Positions 34,090 through 43,090 of a stretch of DNA of 64,000 nucleotides are shown here, piece after piece; the first letter of the stretch is position 1; each line of letters opens with the position of its first letter. Made by a program: the position numbers and the translations under genes. Below the pieces are notes generated by a model, which was not told where the DNA came from, did no database searches, and worked only from the letters and a program-made list of their open reading frames with translations. Source of the DNA: Herbiconiux daphne (lineage in GTDB: Bacteria > Actinomycetota > Actinomycetes > Actinomycetales > Microbacteriaceae); assembly GCF_024979295.1 (NCBI RefSeq), contig NZ_JANLCJ010000002.1, positions 434,001 through 498,000 of the forward strand. Direction: 5' to 3'.

Positions 34090-35037
34090 TCAGGCGCCCG
34101 GCAGCCCGTCCGGCGGCCCGCCCGGCAGCCCGTCCAGCAGCGTCAGCAGCCAGCCCGGCCCCCGCACCTCGGCGCCGAACTCCTCGACCCGTCGGGCGAG
34201 GGCGCGATCAGCGGTCACCACGATCGTCGTGGCCGGCGGCCCGGCCCTGACCAGGTCGACCACCGAGTCGACGATGGTGTCATCGCCCGACCCGGCAGCC
34301 CGCACCACGTCGAGCGCCGGAACGAGCGAGCCCGCCTCGGGCACGGGCACCGCGGCATCCCGCGCCTGCCCTTCGACCACCACCGTGAACGCGGGCCAGC
34401 TGCGGCCCGCCGCCGCACCGAACTCGCTCGAGGCGACTCCGGTCGCGTTCAGCCGGGAGATCCGCGCGAGCAGCGCCTCGTTGGCGCCACGGCGGTCTTT
34501 CCACCAGCCGTCGGGCCGGCTGCCGACCACGTTCGCCGCGTCGACCACCACCCGGATGCGCTCGTCGAGCCGCCCGCGAAGGAGGGGCCATGCCGACCCG
34601 AACCCCGGATGCAGCGGCAGCCCGTCGACCTCCTCCACCGGCACCCAGCGCAGCTCGAGACTCTCGGCGTCGCCGATGCTCGGCTCGAAGAAGCGCGTGG
34701 TGCGCGCCAGCACCGTGACATATGACCAGTAGCCGAGATCGAGGGTCGACGTCACCGCGATCTGCAACGCGTCGGCCGGCACTCCGGCCTCTTCGCCCGC
34801 CTCGCGGATGGCGCCCGCCACCGCCGTCTCACCCTCGTGCCGCGCGCCGCCCGGCAGCCCCCAGGTGCCACCGAAATGGCTCCATTCGGCCCGATGCTGC
34901 AGCAGGATGCCGGCACCCTCGTCGTGCACGAGCAGCCCCGCGGCACCGTAGCGCCCCCAGTAGCGGCGACCGTCGGGACCTTCGACCCACGCGTCTCCGC
35001 TGTCGCGCGGCGGGAGTCGGGGCGGCACCTCGGTCAT
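34090..35037 (-). CDS. Nudix hydrolase fused to a NYN/PIN-like nuclease domain
   Basis: A 315-residue two-domain protein. Residues about 25-155 are a Nudix hydrolase with the box GGARHEGETAVAGAIREAGE-EAG, intact in its metal-binding glutamates. Residues about 160-300 look like a NYN/PIN-type RNase domain: IRVVVDAANVVGSRPDGWWK (first acidic residue), then DDTIVDSVVDLV and TIVVTADRALARRV. The acidic residues are placed as in YacP-type nucleases. The combination suggests nucleotide or RNA-end processing. The tail ends in a GGPPDGLPGA repeat. Divergent from the FolP-like gene with 58 bases between starts. Confidence 0.85.
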   Translation of the reverse strand: MTEVPPRLPPRDSGDAWVEGPDGRRYWGRYGAAGLLVHDEGAGILLQHRAEWSHFGGTWGLPGGARHEGETAVAGAIREAGEEAGVPADALQIAVTSTLDLGYWSYVTVLARTTRFFEPSIGDAESLELRWVPVEEVDGLPLHPGFGSAWPLLRGRLDERIRVVVDAANVVGSRPDGWWKDRRGANEALLARISRLNATGVASSEFGAAAGRSWPAFTVVVEGQARDAAVPVPEAGSLVPALDVVRAAGSGDDTIVDSVVDLVRAGPPATTIVVTADRALARRVEEFGAEVRGPGWLLTLLDGLPGGPPDGLPGA

Positions 35038-35095
35038 GCTCCAACCCTCTCATGACCCGTCGCCCGCCGCCGGTGCGAGCGACCAAGATGGAAAC

Positions 35096-35983
35096 ATGCA
35101 GATCGCGATGCCACCGTTGACCCACCCGGTGCGGCAGCTCGGCAGCCGCCGCTTCGACTTCGACCGGCAGGCCGCGGTGATGGCCATCGTGAACCGCACA
35201 CCCGACTCGTTCTTCGACCAGGGAGCGACCTTCGCGCTGGAGAGCGCGGTCGGCGCCGCTCTGGCCGCCGCCGCGGGCGGGGCCGACTGGGTCGACGTCG
35301 GCGGCGTGAAGTTCGCGCCGGGCCCGGAGGTCGAGGCGTCCGTCGAGCTCGACCGCGTGCTGCCGGTCGTCGAAGCGGTCGCGGCGGCGAGCGACGTCGT
35401 GATCTCGGTCGACACGTTCCGGGCCGAGGTGGCGGCCGCCTGCATCGCGGCGGGAGCCCACGTGGTCAACGACACCACGGGGCTGCGCGACCCCGAGATG
35501 GCGTCGGCGGTGGCGGCGTCCGGCGCCTCGCTCATCATCACGCACAGCCTCGCCGAGCCGCGGCAGCCCTACCCGAGCCCCCGCTACGACGACATCGCCA
35601 CCGAGGTGCGCGCGGCCCTCGAAGAGCGGGTGCAGCGGGCGGTGGATGCCGGCATCCCTGAACAGCGACTGTTCATCGACCCCGGACACGACCTCAACAA
35701 GAACACCGTGCAGAGCCTCGAACTGACCCGCCGCATGGATGAGATCACGCGCATCGGCATTCCCACGCTCGCGGCGGTGTCGAACAAGGACTTCATCGGC
35801 GAGACCCTGGGAGTCGCGAAATCGGAGCGGCGCGAGGGCTCGATCGTGGCCGCGACCGTGTGCGTGATGCTCGGCGCGCGCGTGGTGCGCATGCACGACG
35901 TGCCGGCCGCGGTGGCATCGATGCGCATGCTGGAGGGCATCCTCGGATTCCGCGAGCCCGTGCAGGCGGAGCACAATGTCTAG
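35096..35983 (+). CDS. Dihydropteroate synthase-like protein, FolP2 type
   Basis: With the ATG at 35096, 295 residues. The TIM-barrel family is clear from VMAIVNRTPDSFFDQGATF, VISVDTFRAEVAAACIAAGA and HVVNDTTGL. The loop that holds ESTRPG in active DHPS reads VGGVKFAPGPEV, and the C-terminal block is SNKDFIGETLGV. Both are typical of the mycobacterial FolP2 (Rv1207) group, which is reported to lack dihydropteroate synthase activity. The true role of that group is unresolved. It stands next to a RibD-like reductase gene. The frame is open further upstream, but those residues overlap the Nudix promoter region. Confidence 0.85.
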   Translation: MQIAMPPLTHPVRQLGSRRFDFDRQAAVMAIVNRTPDSFFDQGATFALESAVGAALAAAAGGADWVDVGGVKFAPGPEVEASVELDRVLPVVEAVAAASDVVISVDTFRAEVAAACIAAGAHVVNDTTGLRDPEMASAVAASGASLIITHSLAEPRQPYPSPRYDDIATEVRAALEERVQRAVDAGIPEQRLFIDPGHDLNKNTVQSLELTRRMDEITRIGIPTLAAVSNKDFIGETLGVAKSERREGSIVAATVCVMLGARVVRMHDVPAAVASMRMLEGILGFREPVQAEHNV

Positions 35984-36035
35984 AGCGAGCCGCGACCCGC
36001 GACGCCCGCGACCCGCCGAACGGAGCTGACGAGCG

Positions 36036-36821
36036 ATGCCCGACGAGATCGAGATGCTCTACCCGACGACCGCGTCGGCAGCCGCAGCCGCACCGGCGGG
36101 CCTCACCGGCGACGATCTGCTCGCCCTCTACGCGCCCGCCGACCGCGGCACCCCGCACCTGCGGGTCAACTTCATCGAGAGCCTCGACGGCTCGGCGACG
36201 CTCGAAGGCCGGTCGGGAGGACTCGGCCGCCCCGCCGACAAACTCGTGTTCGACACCCTGCGCGGCGTGGCCGACGTCGTGCTGGTCGGGGCCGGCACCG
36301 CGCGGGCCGAGGGCTACGGCGCCCTGACCGTCGCACCGCGATTCGACGGATGGCGCCGGGATGCCGGCCTCTCACCCCAACCCGCGATGGCCCTCGTGAG
36401 CGGCCGCCTCGACTTCGACCCCACGAGCGACCTGTTCGCCAAGGCCGCGACGAAGCCGCTCGTGTTCACCGCGAGATCGGCGCCGCAGCAGGCCAGGGAC
36501 CGGCTCTCGGATGTCGCCACCATCGTCGACGCGGGCGACACCGTCGTCGACGCGGCGGTCGTGGTGCACGAGCTCACCTCCCGCGGTCTCACCCAGGTGC
36601 TCTGCGAGGGCGGCCCGTCGTTCTTCGGCGACCTGATCGCGGCCGACCTCGTCGATGAGCTCTGCCTCAGCATGAGCCCCGTGCTCGAGGGCGGAAAGGG
36701 GTCGCGGGTGGCCACGGCTCGCGCGGCGGCATCCATGCCCCGTGGCCTGCGACTGGCGCACCTGCTGAAAAGCGGCAGCCTGCTGCTCACGCGGTGGGTG
36801 CGCGAGGAGCAGCCCGCCTAG
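36036..36821 (+). CDS. RibD C-terminal/pyrimidine reductase family protein
   Basis: A 261-residue protein of the RibD_C/DHFR-like fold. Marker sequences are LRVNFIESLDGSATLEGRSG, VADVVLVGAGTARAEGYG (NADPH site) and TQVLCEGGPSFFGDLI near the end. Enzymes of this type reduce the ribose of a pyrimidine in riboflavin synthesis; the mycobacterial homologue Rv2671 has been described as able to reduce dihydrofolate. The gene lies 52 bases after the FolP2-like gene with CGGAG before its ATG, so the two are likely cotranscribed. No deaminase domain is attached. It overlaps the helicase 3' end by four bases in the opposite direction. Confidence 0.87.
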   Translation: MPDEIEMLYPTTASAAAAAPAGLTGDDLLALYAPADRGTPHLRVNFIESLDGSATLEGRSGGLGRPADKLVFDTLRGVADVVLVGAGTARAEGYGALTVAPRFDGWRRDAGLSPQPAMALVSGRLDFDPTSDLFAKAATKPLVFTARSAPQQARDRLSDVATIVDAGDTVVDAAVVVHELTSRGLTQVLCEGGPSFFGDLIAADLVDELCLSMSPVLEGGKGSRVATARAAASMPRGLRLAHLLKSGSLLLTRWVREEQPA

Positions 36822-39325
36822 AGCTGGTCGACCGCCGTCACCCGCAGAACGGCGACGCCGGCCTCGTTCGAGGCGGCGAGATCGATCTCGGCCGAGATGC
36901 CCCAGTCGTGGTCGCCGGCCGGGTCGTCGAAGATCTGACGTGCGCGCCAGACCTCGGTGCCCTCGTCGAGGATGAGCAGGGCGGCGCTGCGCGCGTGCGG
37001 GCCGATGCCGACCGAGTCGTGCACGTCGTAGTAGGCGTCCATCGCCTCGGCCCAGCGGTCGGCGCCGAATCCGGATGCCGCGTCGAGCTCGCCGAGCTCG
37101 TCCCACGCCTCCCGGGCGGCGAGCGTGACCCGGCGGAACAGCTCGTTGCGCACCAGGATGCGGAACGCCCGCGGGTTCGAGGTGAGCAGGCGCGGCGCGG
37201 GAGGCACGATCGCGTCGTCCTCCGCCTCGTGCGCGGCGGCGGCGGCCACCGCGTCGGGGTTGATCAGCGCCTCCCACTCGTCGAGCACGCTCGAGTCGGT
37301 CTGCCGCACGAGCTCGCCGAGCCACTCGATCAGGTCGAGCAGGTCGTCGTTCTTGAACTCGTCGGGAACCGTGGTGCGCAGGGTGCGGTAGGCGTCGGAG
37401 AGGTAGCGCAGCACGAGCCCTTCCGACCGCGCGAGCCGGTAGAACGCGATGTACTCGCCGAACGACATCGCCCGCTCGTACATGTCGCGGATGACCGACT
37501 TCGGCGAGATGTCGAAGTCGCCGATCCAGGGCTGCGAGGCGCGGTAAGTGTCGAAGGCCTCGCTCAAGAGGCCGAGCAGCGGCTTCGGGTAGGTGACGTC
37601 GTCGAGCAGGTCCATGCGCTGGTCGTAGTCGAGCCCCTCGGCCTTCATCGCCTGCACCGCCTCGCCGCGCGCCACGAACTGTTGCGCCGAGAGCACCGCC
37701 CGGGGGTCGTCGAGAATGGCCTCCGTCACCGACACGACGTCGAGGGCGAAGGTCGGCGAGTTCTCGTCGAGCAGGTCGTAGACCGCGAGGGCGAAGGGCG
37801 AGAGCGGCTGGTTGAGGGCGAAATTGGGCTGCAGATCGACGGTGAGCCGGATGACGGTGTCGCCGGTCGTGGCATCCGTCACCTGTTCGACCACCCCGGC
37901 CGTGCGCAGGGTGCGGTAGATGGCGAGGGCCTGGCGGATGAGGTCGCGCTGCCGCGGGCGGGGCTCGTGGTTGTCTTCGAGCAGCGAGCGCATGCTCGTG
38001 AAGACGTCGCCGCCGCGCGCGATGGTGTTGAGCACCATGGCGTGCGTCACGGTCATGTGCGACGTGAGGCGCTCAGGTTCGGCGGCGATGAGTTTCTCGA
38101 AACTCGGCTCGCCCCACGACACGAATCCCTCGGGCGCCTTCTTGCGGATGAACTTGCGGCGCTTCTTCGGGTCGTCGCCCATCTTCGCGAGCGCCTTGAG
38201 GTTCTCGGTCTCGTGCTCGGGCGCCTGCACCACCACGGTGCCGGCCGTGTCGTAGCCGGCGCGGCCCGCGCGACCGGCGATCTGGTGGAACTCGCGGGCG
38301 GTGAGCTGGCGCATCCGGGTGCCGTCGAACTTCGTCAGCGCCGAGAGCAGCACGGTGCGGATAGGCACGTTGATGCCGACGCCGAGGGTGTCGGTGCCGC
38401 AGATCACCTTGAGCAGGCCGCGTTGGGCGAGGCGCTCGACCAGGCGGCGGTACTTCGGCAGCATGCCCGCGTGGTGCACGCCGATGCCCATGCGGATGAG
38501 ACGCGACAGGGTCTTGCCGAACGCCGTCGTGAACCGGAACGGGCCGATCAGCTCGGCGATCTCGTCGCGCTGCTCGCGACTGGCCACCCGGATGCTCGAC
38601 AGGGCCTGGGCCCGCTCGACCGCCGCGAGCTGCGAGAAGTGCACGATGTAGACCGGTGCCTGGTTGGTCTGCAAGAGCTCTTCGACGGTCTCCTGAATCG
38701 GCGTGGTGGCGTAGTGGTAGGTGAGCGGGACCGGGCGGTCGACCCCCGTGATGACGGTGGTCTCGCGGCCGGTGCGGCGGGAGAGGTCGGTGGCGAGCCA
38801 CTCGACGTCGCCGAGGGTCGCCGACATGAGGATGAACTGCGCGCCCGGGATGGACAGGATGGGCACCTGCCAGGCCCAGCCGCGGTCGGGCTCGGCGTAG
38901 AAGTGGAACTCGTCCATCACGATCTGGCCGACCTCGGTGTCGGGGCCGTGGCGCAGCGCGAGATTGGCGAGGATCTCGGCGGTCGCGCAGATGATGGGCG
39001 CGTCGGCGTTGACCGACGAGTCGCCCGTGACCATGCCCACGTTCTCGGCGCCGAAGATGCCGACGAGGTCGAAGAACTTCTCGGAGACGAGCGCCTTGAT
39101 GGGCGCCGTGTAATAGGTGCGGATGCCCTGGGCCAGGGCGACCGCGTGCGCCCCGACGGCGACGAGCGACTTCCCGGTGCCGGTGGGGGTGGAGAGGATG
39201 ACGTTCTCGCCCGACACGATGGCGACGATCGACTCGTCCTGCGCGGGGTAGAGCGGAGTGCCCCGATCGGCGGCCCACTCGGAGAACGCCTCGTAGGCGG
39301 CGTCCGGATCGAAAGGATGCGGCAT
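36818..39325 (-). CDS. Ski2-like DEAD/DEAH-box helicase with DUF3516
   Basis: Starting at MPHPFDPDAAYEA (39325), 835 residues. The SF2 helicase core has Walker A STPTGTGKSLVAVGAHA, the DExH box IVMDEFHFYAEPDRG, SATLGDVEWLATDL and the C-terminal motif VI REFHQIAGRAGRAGYDT. The C-terminal 430 residues correspond to DUF3516, found only behind this kind of helicase in actinobacteria. It is probably an RNA or DNA remodelling ATPase; the substrate is not known. A GTG at 39358 would add 11 residues. No Shine-Dalgarno is seen for either start. Confidence 0.92.
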   Translation of the reverse strand: MPHPFDPDAAYEAFSEWAADRGTPLYPAQDESIVAIVSGENVILSTPTGTGKSLVAVGAHAVALAQGIRTYYTAPIKALVSEKFFDLVGIFGAENVGMVTGDSSVNADAPIICATAEILANLALRHGPDTEVGQIVMDEFHFYAEPDRGWAWQVPILSIPGAQFILMSATLGDVEWLATDLSRRTGRETTVITGVDRPVPLTYHYATTPIQETVEELLQTNQAPVYIVHFSQLAAVERAQALSSIRVASREQRDEIAELIGPFRFTTAFGKTLSRLIRMGIGVHHAGMLPKYRRLVERLAQRGLLKVICGTDTLGVGINVPIRTVLLSALTKFDGTRMRQLTAREFHQIAGRAGRAGYDTAGTVVVQAPEHETENLKALAKMGDDPKKRRKFIRKKAPEGFVSWGEPSFEKLIAAEPERLTSHMTVTHAMVLNTIARGGDVFTSMRSLLEDNHEPRPRQRDLIRQALAIYRTLRTAGVVEQVTDATTGDTVIRLTVDLQPNFALNQPLSPFALAVYDLLDENSPTFALDVVSVTEAILDDPRAVLSAQQFVARGEAVQAMKAEGLDYDQRMDLLDDVTYPKPLLGLLSEAFDTYRASQPWIGDFDISPKSVIRDMYERAMSFGEYIAFYRLARSEGLVLRYLSDAYRTLRTTVPDEFKNDDLLDLIEWLGELVRQTDSSVLDEWEALINPDAVAAAAAHEAEDDAIVPPAPRLLTSNPRAFRILVRNELFRRVTLAAREAWDELGELDAASGFGADRWAEAMDAYYDVHDSVGIGPHARSAALLILDEGTEVWRARQIFDDPAGDHDWGISAEIDLAASNEAGVAVLRVTAVDQL

Positions 39326-39400
39326 CGCCGGGCGGGAGGGGAAGGCGGATGCGGGCACCCGCCCAGCCTAGGCGGTGGCGTGAGGTCGTTTCGGGCCGAT

Positions 39401-39442
39401 TCGGGAGGACTCGGGAGGAGTCCGGGAGGACTCGGGAGGAGG
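39401..39442. repeat. 10-base GGGAGGACTC tandem repeat
   Basis: Four purine-rich units (TCGGGAGGAC, TCGGGAGGAG, TCCGGGAGGA, CTCGGGAGGA) run head to tail between the divergent helicase and S4 genes. The purine strand contains several GGAGG sequences but no start codon uses them. Bases 39443-39526 hold a matching pyrimidine run (CCCTTCTCCTCCTCCC) and no gene. Confidence 0.7.
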
Positions 39443-39526
39443 AGAAGCGAAGCAGGACCCCAGGCGGGGTGCTTCCCTTCTCCTCCTCCCGAAATGGCGA
39501 TCGGCCGGATGTGCGAGGCTGTGGGC

Positions 39527-39910
39527 ATGGTTTCGGAAGGCTCGGTGCGCGTCGACAGCTGGCTGTGGGCAGTGCGGGTCTACAAGACGCGCTCGCTCGC
39601 CACTGCCGCGTGCCGGGCCGGGCACGTGCGCCTCAACGGCGAGCGGGTCAAGGCGGCCCAGAACGTGCGCGTGGGCGACGAGGTGCGGGCGCGCATCAGC
39701 GGGTTCGACCGCATCCTGAAGGTGAGCCGGCTGGCCGTGAAGCGCGGATCGGCGACGGCCGCGGCGGAGTGCTTCATCGACCTCACTCCCCCGCCACCGC
39801 CCCGCGATTCGGTCGCCTTCGTGCCCGTGCGCGATCGCGGAACCGGGCGCCCGACCAAACGCGACCGCCGCGAGATGGAACGGCTGCGGGGTGTCAGGGA
39901 CGACTACTAA
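39527..39910 (+). CDS. RNA-binding S4 domain protein, Hsp15-like
   Basis: A 127-residue basic protein. The S4 fold is seen in RVDSWLWAVRVYKTRSLATA, CRAGHVRLNGERVKAAQ and VRVGDEVRARI. The tail is rich in Arg/Lys (RDRGTGRPTKRDRREMERLR). E. coli Hsp15 (HslR) rescues stalled 50S subunits carrying nascent chains; this protein has the same length and layout, so a ribosome quality-control role is plausible. Start chosen at the ATG at 39527, as homologues begin a few residues before VDSWLW. Confidence 0.87.
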   Translation: MVSEGSVRVDSWLWAVRVYKTRSLATAACRAGHVRLNGERVKAAQNVRVGDEVRARISGFDRILKVSRLAVKRGSATAAAECFIDLTPPPPPRDSVAFVPVRDRGTGRPTKRDRREMERLRGVRDDY

Positions 39911-39976
39911 CCTTGGTTACGACCCCCGCGACGACGAGCGGTGGGTACCCCGAACCGCGAGGCCAGTAGGAGCATC

Positions 39977-41593
39977 ATGTCTGACGCCACCACGACCGAA
40001 TACCAGCTCACCGGGCGCGACAGAACCGCGCTGAGCTTCGTCAACGCGTCGCTGAAGATCGGCACCCCCGAGTTCCGCGAGCGCTACGAGACCATCGTCG
40101 ACGAGCTCTACCGGCACCACTTCGTCGACCCGACGGCGCACCCGGCCTACGAGCCGCCCGTCGTCGTGCCGGTCGAGGAGGTCGAGGGTGAGAGCGATCC
40201 GCTCGAGATCATCCGGTCGCAGCTCGGGCTCGTGATCGACGACCGTCGGGTGCGCGACAACGCGCGAACGGATGCCGAGCGTCGCCTCGCCGAGACCTCC
40301 GCCCAGCTCGCCGACATGACCGCTCGCTACGAAGACACCCAGGCCCGCCTCGACGAGACCACCGCCGCGCTGCGCCAGCGCGAGTCGGAGCTGGCTGAGC
40401 TGCAGCAGCGCCTGGCCGCCGACACGGCCGCGCTGCAGGCGCAGCTCGCCGACGAGACCGGCCGACTTCGGGCGCAGCTGACCGACGAGACGGGCCGGCT
40501 GCAGGCCGAGCTGGCCGCGACGACCGCCCGGCTGACCGACGAGCAGCAGTCGGCGGCGGCGGGCTACGAGACCCAGATCGTGGGCCTGCAGACCGCCCAC
40601 GCGGCCCAGCTCGACGAGGTGCGCTCGGCGCACACCGCGCAGATCGAGCAGCTGACCGTCGCCCACGCGGGCCAGGTGGAGCAGTTCACCGGTGCCTACA
40701 CGGTGCAGATCGACGAGCTGCGGGCCGCCCACGCCGCCCAGGTCGAGCAGCTCACCTCGGCGCACGCCGCTGAGACCGAGCAGTTGCGGGCCGGGCACGC
40801 GTCGGAGTCCGACGAGCTGCGCGCGCACGACGAGACCCTTCGGGCCGAGCATGCCGCCGAGCTCGAGCAGCTGCGCGCGGAGCACGAGGCGTCGACCGCG
40901 CACCTGCAGGCCGAGCAGGCCGCCGCGAACGACCAGGTCGCCGCGGCGCACGAAGCCGAGATCGAGCAGCTCCGGGCCGCGCACGCGGCCGAGATCGAGT
41001 CGGTGCGGGCCGAGCACGAGTCGGCGCTCGAGCGGGTGACGGCAACGAATGATTCCGAGCTCGATCGTCTGCGCGAGCAGAACGAGGCGACGGATGCCGC
41101 GGCTCTCGCCGCGGGCGGCGCGGCGGTCGCGGCCTCGGCCACGGTGGCGGCGCCCTCGCCGTTCGCGGAGACGGTGGGATCGGACGAGTCCTTCTCCGAG
41201 GCACCGGGCCGCTCCTCGGCTACCAGCGACGCCGCGGATCAGGCGGCGGCGCTCGACGCCGCGCGCGCTCGCGTGGCCGATCTCGAGATCGAACTCCGCG
41301 AGGCGCGCACCGAGATCGGCATCCTCGCCGACGAGCGCGACCGCGCGCTGTCCGACGCAGCGATCTCGCTCGAAGACCGCGAGCATCTGAGCGACTCGCT
41401 CATGGCGCTCCAGTCTGAGCGCGCGACGGTCGCCGTCACCCTCGAGACCGAGTTGCGCGACGCGCGGGCGTTGCTCACCGAGATCGAGGACATCGCCACC
41501 GGCCAGCTCTGCGCCGAAGACGAGACCAACGAATACGCCATCGGCGCCAACGACGCCGCCGTCCTCGTGCTCAACGCGATCGCGGGCGAGTAG
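39977..41593 (+). CDS. Long coiled-coil protein with 11-residue repeats
   Basis: TAGGAG lies six bases before the ATG at 39977; 538 residues. A short N-terminal region (ALSFVNASLKIGTPEFRERY) precedes a nearly continuous coiled coil. From about residue 152 the sequence has a strict 11-residue period such as VRSAHTAQIEQ, LTVAHAGQVEQ, LRAAHAAQVEQ, LTSAHAAETEQ and LRAEHEASTAH. An Ala/Ser-rich hinge (about 375-420) and a second coiled coil (about 430-510) follow. There is no signal peptide or membrane helix. Hendecad repeats form straight or slightly right-handed coils, as in Streptomyces Scy/FilP and surface-layer proteins. A cytoskeletal or polar scaffold role is inferred; I know no named homologue. 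Confidence 0.82.
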   Translation: MSDATTTEYQLTGRDRTALSFVNASLKIGTPEFRERYETIVDELYRHHFVDPTAHPAYEPPVVVPVEEVEGESDPLEIIRSQLGLVIDDRRVRDNARTDAERRLAETSAQLADMTARYEDTQARLDETTAALRQRESELAELQQRLAADTAALQAQLADETGRLRAQLTDETGRLQAELAATTARLTDEQQSAAAGYETQIVGLQTAHAAQLDEVRSAHTAQIEQLTVAHAGQVEQFTGAYTVQIDELRAAHAAQVEQLTSAHAAETEQLRAGHASESDELRAHDETLRAEHAAELEQLRAEHEASTAHLQAEQAAANDQVAAAHEAEIEQLRAAHAAEIESVRAEHESALERVTATNDSELDRLREQNEATDAAALAAGGAAVAASATVAAPSPFAETVGSDESFSEAPGRSSATSDAADQAAALDAARARVADLEIELREARTEIGILADERDRALSDAAISLEDREHLSDSLMALQSERATVAVTLETELRDARALLTEIEDIATGQLCAEDETNEYAIGANDAAVLVLNAIAGE

Positions 41594-41617
41594 CCACCTC
41601 CCCCTCCCCCTCTCGTT

Positions 41618-41672
41618 GAGTTGCGCCGAAGTGCCCATCCCCGCTCCGCGGGTGGGCACTTCGGCGCAACTC
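41618..41672. repeat. Intergenic hairpin, family member 2, between convergent genes
   Basis: The arms GAGTTGCGCCGAAGTGCCCA (41618-41637) and its exact complement (41653-41672) enclose a GC-rich 15-base loop that itself can pair partly. It separates the coiled-coil gene from the broken MFS gene and ends six bases before the latter's stop codon, so it could end transcription from both sides. The arm is a variant of the AGTGxxCACTTTCGGCGC family seen at 3641 and 52584, with the halves rearranged. Confidence 0.8.
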
Positions 41673-41678
41673 GTGGGG

Positions 41679-42932
41679 CTAGGAACGCAGGGGGTTCGCG
41701 AGCTCGTCGCGGGGCATCCTGGCGGCCAGGATCGCGATGATCGCCAGCGGAATCGGCACGATCCCCGCCACGAGGAACACGGGCGCGATGCCGACCGCCT
41801 CACCCACCGGGCCCGCGATGGCCATCGAGATGGGCATGAAGGCGAGCGACACGAAGAAGTCGAGACTCGAGACGCGGCCCAGCATCTCGGGCGGCACCCG
41901 GCGCTGCAGCAGGGTGCCCCAGATGACGGTCGCGGCCGAGAAGGTGAAGCCCACCACGAACAGGGCGATCACCATCGCCCAGAGTTGTGAGGTGAGTCCG
42001 ATCACCGCGAGCGGCGCGCTGCCGGCACCCCACAGCAGCAGCATCACGGTGAGGTAGCGGCGCGGCAGCGGGAACGACGCGACCAGGATCGACCCGGCCG
42101 CTCCCCCTATGCCGAACGCCGCGAGCGCCACGGCGAACGCGCCCGCGCCGCCACCGGTCTGGTCGCGCACGGCGAACGGCAGCAGAACCTCGATCGGCCC
42201 CATGATGACGAGGATCAGCAAGCTCGCGAACAGCAGCGTTCCGAGCAGCCACGGGGTGCGCCCCATGTAGCGGAACCCGTCGCGCAGGTCGACGAAGACA
42301 CCGCGAACCGGATGCTGCGACGGCACCACCTCGCGCCGCAACGCCATCGGGCGCAGGAAGGCCACGCCCGCGACCGCGAGCAACTGCTACCCGGCGACCA
42401 CCGCGAACGCGGCGCCGGGCGAGAACACCGCGATCACCCCGCTCGCCACCGCGGGCCCGGCCGCCTGCATCACGGCAGGGCGCAGCACTCCCTCGACCCC
42501 GTTGGCCGCGAGCAGGTCGTCGGCCGGCAGCACCGACGGCAGCATCGCCGAGTAGGCCGGATAGAAGAAGCCGCTCGCGAGGCCGAGCACAAGCGCCACC
42601 AGTGTGAGGTGCCAGAGCGCGAGGGTTCCGGTGAGGGCGAGCACCGCCGCCGTGGCGATGACCACGGTCTTCGTCGACTCGACCACGACCAAGATGCTGC
42701 GTTGCGGCACGCGATCGGCGATGACCCCGCCGAACAGCACCGCCGCGATGAGGCCCACGCTCGACGCCGTCGCGACCAGCGAGAGGTCGGCCGGGCCCCC
42801 GCCCGACTCGATCACCTGCCACACGATGGCGACCAGCCAGACTCCCTCCCCGAAAAGGGATAACGTGAGAGCGACGATGAGAACCCGATACTGGCGCACC
42901 AGGAACGGCCGCAGTGCCCGTGGCGCCGTCAT
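41679..42932 (-). pseudogene. MFS transporter interrupted by an amber codon
   Basis: From the ATG at 42932 (GGAGGAGGGG upstream) a 418-codon MFS gene reads in one frame. It shows MTAPRALRPFLVRQYRVLIV, helices such as LSLVATASSVGLIAAVLFGG with VIADRVPQR (the motif A loop), and after the break FRYMGRTPWLLGTLLFASLL and ending in AARMPRDELANP. This is the MefA/enterobactin-exporter-like 12-helix type. Codon 182 is TAG (42387-42389), between AFAVVAG and QLLAVAGVAFL, with the frame unchanged on both sides. Either the gene is a recent pseudogene or the base is a sequencing error. The neighbouring TetR gene is intact. Confidence 0.85.
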
Positions 42933-43000
42933 GCGCCCCTCCTCCCCGGTCGGCGGTCGACCCGCTCCCTCGATGCGGCCGCTCTCGGCCCCATCGCCCA

Positions 43001-43017
43001 TGTGTACACTGTCCACA
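43001..43017. promoter_or_regulatory. TetR-type operator between the MFS gene and its regulator
   Basis: TGTGTACA-C-TGTCCACA is a 17-base palindrome with one mismatched pair, located in the 158-base divergent gap. TACACT within it can serve as a -10 box for the plus-strand TetR gene. The same 17-mer with one base changed stands upstream of the VOC gene at 57326-57342. The size and shape fit a TetR dimer. Confidence 0.65.
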
Positions 43018-43090
43018 ACAGCAACCCGTCAACCCTGCCAGGCGTCTGGAGCCCGTGTCCAGTCGCCCCTCGTTCAGTCAGAAGGCCTTC

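Noticed and set aside
40430..41095. 33-base periodic DNA as a CRISPR or satellite array
   Set aside because: The period matches 11-residue coiled-coil repeats in an intact gene; there are no fixed repeats separated by unique spacers.
42387..42389. TAG in the MFS gene read as pyrrolysine or another recoded codon
   Set aside because: No recoding genes or structure are seen and the site lies in an ordinary membrane segment; a nonsense change or sequence error is simpler.
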